From assembly GCF_017309075.1 (NCBI RefSeq), contig NZ_JAEMGS010000020.1, positions 1-64,000 on the forward strand: 64,000 nucleotides of DNA, in the 5' to 3' direction. Position numbers and translations under genes: made by a program. The notes below the pieces were generated by a model, which was not told where the DNA came from, did not search any database, and saw nothing but the letters and a program-made list of their open reading frames with translations. This stretch comes from Motiliproteus sp. SC1-56. GTDB taxonomy: Bacteria; Pseudomonadota; Gammaproteobacteria; Pseudomonadales; Balneatricaceae. Positions 60,583 to 64,000 of the stretch are shown in pieces. Every line of letters begins with the position of its first letter. Within the stretch, counting starts at the first letter, position 1.

Positions 60583-63500
60583 TTAATCACTCTCGATCGC
60601 TGGGTGGCCGCTGGCGGCTTCCTTGACGGGGTGGTGCGCCAGACGACGGCGTTCTTTGAGTTGCAGCACCAGGCCATAGATCACCGGCAGCACGATCAGA
60701 CACAACAGGGTGACGCTGACCATCCCACCCACCATCGGCGCGGCGATGCGCTGCATCACCTCAGAGCCGGTGCCGTGACTCCACATGATCGGCAACAGGC
60801 CGGCGATGATCGCCACCGCGGTCATGGCGATCGGGCGTACCCGCTCGGCGGTGCCGTGCAGCACCGCGGCAGACAGCTCCTGCCGAGTGAGCTTGCGAGG
60901 GCTGTCCAAGGCGGCCCGCTTGGCCGCCACCGCTTGGTCGATAAAGGTCAGCACCAGCACCCCGATCTCGGCCGCCACGCCGGCGAGGGCGATAAAGCCC
61001 ACCGCCACGGCGACCGACAAGTTAAAGCCGAGCCAGTAGATGAGCCAGATGCCACCCACCAGCCCGAAGGGGATCGACAGCATCACCACCAACGGCGCGC
61101 TGATATTGCGGAAATTGAAATAGAGCAGCAGAAAGATGATCAGCAACGTGGCCGGGATCACGATCTTGAGCCGCTCGGCGGCGCGCTCCATGTATTCGTA
61201 CTGTCCCGACCAGGCGATGGTGTAACCGGGCGGCACCTCGATCTTGTCCGCCACCGCTTGCTTGGCGTTGCGCACGTAGCCACCGATATCGGAGACGTAG
61301 ATATCCACGTAGATCCAGGAGGTCAGCCGCGCATCCTCGCTCTTGATGCCGGGCGGTCCGCGACGCAGGTCCAGCTCCGCCAGCTGCGCCAGCGGAATCT
61401 GCGCGCCGCTGGGACTGGGCACCAGTACCCGCTTAAGACTGTCGAGATCGTCGCGAAGCTCGCGCGGGTAGCGGATATTGACCGGGTAGCGCTCCAGTCC
61501 TTCCACCGTGCGGGTGACGTTCATGCCGCCGATGGCGGTCTGAATCACGTCCTGCACGTCGCCGGTGGTTAGTCCGTAGCGCGCGGCTTCTTCACGGTTG
61601 ATGCTGAAGTCGAGGTAGTAGCCGCCCACAGCACGATCACCGAAGGCGGTCAGGGTGCCTGACACCTCACGCACCACCCCTTCGATCTCCAGCACCAGTT
61701 CTTCAAGCTTGGCCAAGCTCGGCCCGCTGACCTTGATTCCCACCGGGGTCTTGATGCCGGTGGAGAGCATGTCGATGCGGGTTTTGATCGGCATGGTCCA
61801 GGCGTTGGCCAGGCCCGGGAACTTGATCGCCTGGTCCATCTCGTTCATCAGCTGCTGGGTGGTCTTGCTCGGATCAGGCCACTGCGCCTTGGGTTTGAGC
61901 TTGACCGTGGTTTCCAGCATCCCCAGCGGCGCCGGGTCGGTGGCGGTATCGGCGCGGCCGGCCTTGCCGAACACCCGTTCCACCTCGGGGAAGCTGGCGA
62001 TGATCTTATCGGTCTGCTGCAGCAGTTCCCGCGCCTTGGTGATCGATACTCCCGGATAGGTGGTGGGCATGTAGAGGATGTCGCCCTCGTCCAGCGGCGG
62101 CATAAATTCGCTGCCGAGCTGGGACACCGGGTAATAGGTGGCCCCCACCACCGCCAGCGCCAGCAGTAGGGTCAGCCAGCGCAACCGCATCGCCAGGCTC
62201 AGTACCGGCTTATGCAGCCAGTGGAGCGCCCGGTTGATGGGGTTTCTGGCCTCGGGCAGGATCTTGCCGCGAATAAAGTAACCCATCAGCACCGGCACCA
62301 GGGTGACTGCCAAAATCGCCGCGGCGGCCATGGCGTAGGTCTTGGTGAAGGCCAGCGGACTGAACATCCGCCCCTCCTGCGCCTGAAGGGTGAACACCGG
62401 CAGGAAGGATACGGTGATGATCAACAGTGAAAAGAACAGCGCCGGCCCCACTTCGCGGGCGGAGTCAGCAATCGCCATCCAGCGCTCGTTTGTAGTGAGC
62501 TCACGTTTTAACCGTTCATGGGCCAGTTCCAAGTGCTTGTGCGCGTTCTCGATCATTACAATGGCGCCGTCCACCATCGCCCCTATGGCGATGGCGATCC
62601 CGCCGAGGGACATGATATTGGCGTTGATCCCCTGCCACTGCATGACGATAAAGGCCATCAAAATGCCGATTGGCAGGGTGATGATCGCTACCAGGGCGGA
62701 GCGGGCGTGAAGCAGAAACAAAATGCACACCACCGAGACCACGATCGATTCTTCGATCAGTTTTTCTGCCAGGTTTTTCACCGCCCGGTCAATCAGGTCG
62801 CTGCGGTCATAGACCGGGATGATCTCCACCCCCTCCGGCAACCCCGGCTTGAGCTGTTCCAGCTTCGCCTTGACCGCCTGAATGGTGGCCTGAGCGTTCT
62901 CACCGTAGCGCATCACCACGATGCCGCCGACCGTTTCACCCTCCCCGTCCAGTTCCGCAATGCCACGGCGCAACTCCGGACCCAACTGCACATGGGCGAT
63001 ATCCTTCAGCCGCAACGGAGTGCCATCGACCGCCGCACCGACCGGGATCTCTTCAAGGTCGGCGGGGGTTTTGATGTAACCCAGCCCGCGTACCATGTAC
63101 TCGGTTTCAGACATCTCCACCAAGCGCCCGCCGACATCGTTGTTGGAGCGTTTGATCGCCATCTGTACCCGGGACAACGGCACGTTGTAGCGCGCCATCA
63201 GATTGGGATCGACCTCCACTTGGTACTGCTTGATATGGCCGCCGATACTGGCCACTTCCGACACCCCCGGCACCGTCTGCAACTGGTAACGGAGATACCA
63301 GTCTTGGATCGAACGGAGCTGCGCTAGGTCATGACGACCGCTTTTGTCTACCAAAGCGTACTCGTAGACCCAGCCGACCCCGGTAGCATCCGGCCCCAGA
63401 ACCGGCTGCACCCCGGTTGGTAGCCGGCTGGCCGCGTAATTGATCTGCTCCAGTATGCGCGAGCGCGCCCAGTACATATCGGTGCCGTCGTCAAAGATGA

Positions 63501-63783
63501 CGTAGACAAAGGAGTAGCCGAAGAAGGAGTATCCGCGCACCACCTTGGCGTAGGGCACTCCCAGCATGGCGGTGGTAAGCGGATAGGTGACCTGATCCTC
63601 CACCACCTGCGGCGCCTGCCCCGGAAACTCCGTAAACACGATCACCTGCACGTCGGAAAGATCCGGGATCGCATCCAGCGGGGTCTTTTTCACCGCCCAG
63701 ATCCCCGCCGCGATCAACAGCGCGGTGGCGATCAGCGCCAGAAAACGGTTGCGCAACGAGGCGTTGATGGTGGCGTTGATCAT
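60583..63783 (-). CDS. cusA: Cu(I)/Ag(I) efflux RND transporter CusA
   Basis: The 1066-residue heavy-metal RND pump sits in the inner membrane and drives Cu(I)/Ag(I) out through CusB and CusC by proton import. It shows AIPDLSDVQVIVFTEFPGQA at the start, the Cu/Ag-type metal-site sequence WTMPIKTRIDMLSTGIKTP (rather than the CzcA type), and repeated hydrophobic halves with GGIAIAIGAMVDGAIVMIENAHK. It follows the cusB-type gene by 2 bp and is complete. Confidence 0.96.
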   Translation of the reverse strand: MINATINASLRNRFLALIATALLIAAGIWAVKKTPLDAIPDLSDVQVIVFTEFPGQAPQVVEDQVTYPLTTAMLGVPYAKVVRGYSFFGYSFVYVIFDDGTDMYWARSRILEQINYAASRLPTGVQPVLGPDATGVGWVYEYALVDKSGRHDLAQLRSIQDWYLRYQLQTVPGVSEVASIGGHIKQYQVEVDPNLMARYNVPLSRVQMAIKRSNNDVGGRLVEMSETEYMVRGLGYIKTPADLEEIPVGAAVDGTPLRLKDIAHVQLGPELRRGIAELDGEGETVGGIVVMRYGENAQATIQAVKAKLEQLKPGLPEGVEIIPVYDRSDLIDRAVKNLAEKLIEESIVVSVVCILFLLHARSALVAIITLPIGILMAFIVMQWQGINANIMSLGGIAIAIGAMVDGAIVMIENAHKHLELAHERLKRELTTNERWMAIADSAREVGPALFFSLLIITVSFLPVFTLQAQEGRMFSPLAFTKTYAMAAAAILAVTLVPVLMGYFIRGKILPEARNPINRALHWLHKPVLSLAMRLRWLTLLLALAVVGATYYPVSQLGSEFMPPLDEGDILYMPTTYPGVSITKARELLQQTDKIIASFPEVERVFGKAGRADTATDPAPLGMLETTVKLKPKAQWPDPSKTTQQLMNEMDQAIKFPGLANAWTMPIKTRIDMLSTGIKTPVGIKVSGPSLAKLEELVLEIEGVVREVSGTLTAFGDRAVGGYYLDFSINREEAARYGLTTGDVQDVIQTAIGGMNVTRTVEGLERYPVNIRYPRELRDDLDSLKRVLVPSPSGAQIPLAQLAELDLRRGPPGIKSEDARLTSWIYVDIYVSDIGGYVRNAKQAVADKIEVPPGYTIAWSGQYEYMERAAERLKIVIPATLLIIFLLLYFNFRNISAPLVVMLSIPFGLVGGIWLIYWLGFNLSVAVAVGFIALAGVAAEIGVLVLTFIDQAVAAKRAALDSPRKLTRQELSAAVLHGTAERVRPIAMTAVAIIAGLLPIMWSHGTGSEVMQRIAAPMVGGMVSVTLLCLIVLPVIYGLVLQLKERRRLAHHPVKEAASGHPAIESD

Positions 63784-63785
63784 TG

Positions 63786-64000
63786 TTATTTAGCCTCCCC
63801 ATCACCTAGGGCTGCGTCCATGGACATGCCCTGCATGTTCATGCCATCCATCGACATCCTGTCCATAGACAGCTCATCCATGTTCATTCCGTCCATCGAC
63901 ATGCCGTCCATGGACATCCCATCCATAGAGAGCCCGCCCATATCCATACCGTCCATGCTGAGGTCGCTATTCGCCGGTGCTTGACTGGCTTCCATCATCT
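63786..64000 (-). CDS. cusB: Met-rich C-terminal end of a CusB-type membrane fusion protein (partial)
   Basis: The frame is open to the right edge and ends 2 bp before cusA, which is where cusB normally lies. The visible 71 or so residues consist almost wholly of repeats of the form SMDGM/NMD (about ten Met-Asp units) and end AALGDGEAK. No membrane fusion domain is in view, so the name rests on position. The Met-rich tail should bind Cu(I). Confidence 0.6.
   Translation of the reverse strand, partial: MMEASQAPANSDLSMDGMDMGGLSMDGMSMDGMSMDGMNMDELSMDRMSMDGMNMQGMSMDAALGDGEAK
63815..63965 (-). repeat. 15-bp tandem repeats encoding a Met-Asp-rich tail
   Basis: Imperfect copies of a 15-bp unit (minus strand TCCATGGACGGCATG type) run through this stretch and keep frame. 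They encode SMDGM, NMDEL, SMDRM and similar units. Confidence 0.8.

Larger units (their letters stand above)
45860..64000. mobile_element. probable genomic island (left end at the tRNA fragment, right end outside the window)
   Basis: In tRNA-targeted integration the intact tRNA is kept at one end and a 3' fragment marks the other, with chromosome on the fragment's 3' side. Here the 3' side (lower coordinates) keeps the terminator, and the 5' side opens into AT-richer, gene-poor DNA. The island should therefore extend rightwards. Its cargo is nhaA, an orphan Enzyme I, acnA, hflKC, transglutaminase-like genes, a Crp-type regulator and copper efflux. No integrase is in view, so the extent is inferred. 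Confidence 0.6.

Noticed and set aside
46849-64000. Heat-resistance (tLST/LHR-type) island
   Set aside because: None of its hallmark genes (small Hsp, ClpK, YfdX, HdeD, KefB, PsiE) is present in the visible part.
1-64000. CRISPR array, rRNA operon or complete tRNA gene
   Set aside because: No regularly spaced direct repeats, rRNA-like sequence or complete cloverleaf was found on reading the window. Only the Val tRNA fragment was seen.

Overview
The window is GC-rich, densely coded DNA from a free-living gammaproteobacterium. RlmM, ProQ, RdgC, TamA/TamB, a DUF3080 lipoprotein, two FNR-type regulators and a ccoN-hemN-fnr-apt gene order all point to a Pseudomonadales/Oceanospirillales-like lineage. 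No rRNA, complete tRNA or CRISPR array was seen, so a genus cannot be named.

Layout. (A) 1-11.5 kb: core genes. These are PabB, a beta-carbonic anhydrase, a nucleoside deoxyribosyltransferase-like protein, an NnrU-like membrane protein, two alpha/beta hydrolases, a DUF815 ATPase, a DUF3080 lipoprotein, glutathionyl-hydroquinone reductase, a LOG-family hydrolase, ProQ, a TusA-family protein, an ABM-type small protein and RlmM. (B) 11.6-26.2 kb: a microaerobic respiration block. It holds an FNR-type regulator, a TauE/SafE-like membrane protein, ccoS-ccoI-ccoH-ccoG, ccoP-Q-O-N, hemN, a second FNR and apt. A consensus FNR/ANR box lies between ccoN and hemN and a weaker one precedes the first fnr. 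The oxidase, its copper supply and maturation factors, oxygen-independent haem synthesis and the oxygen-sensing regulators are therefore co-located. (C) 26.2-31.4 kb: bacteriohemerythrin, a PrpA/ApaH-like phosphatase, RdgC, QueE, a secreted PA14 protein, a small Cys-rich protein, a possible sRNA and AroQ. (D) 31.4-36.9 kb: the overlapping tamA-tamB pair.

(E) 37.2-45.3 kb: accessory chromosome. An AraC-type regulator is divergent from a block that includes a cupin/carboxymuconolactone-decarboxylase protein and an MBL-fold lipoprotein. Each of these two genes is broken by two single-base frameshifts. The block continues with a cyclophilin-like protein, a zinc alcohol dehydrogenase and a flavodoxin-fold oxidoreductase. 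All but the dehydrogenase carry export signals. A membrane-bound class III nucleotide cyclase follows the regulator.

(F) 45.86 kb to the right edge: a probable genomic island. Its left boundary is the 3' half of a tRNA-Val(GAC) gene, with the tRNA terminator still next to it, as left by a tRNA-targeting integrase. An AT-richer gene-poor stretch follows. The cargo is the Na+/H+ antiporter NhaA, an orphan PTS Enzyme I-like protein, aconitase A, HflC/HflK, a small basic protein, a hemolysin III remnant, two transglutaminase-like proteins, a Crp/Fnr-type regulator and a Cus-type copper/silver efflux operon. That operon carries a cytochrome c and a Met/His-rich periplasmic protein. The integrase and intact tRNA should lie beyond the right edge. 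Much of the cargo looks like a second set of housekeeping or stress functions, which is the most unusual aspect of the window.
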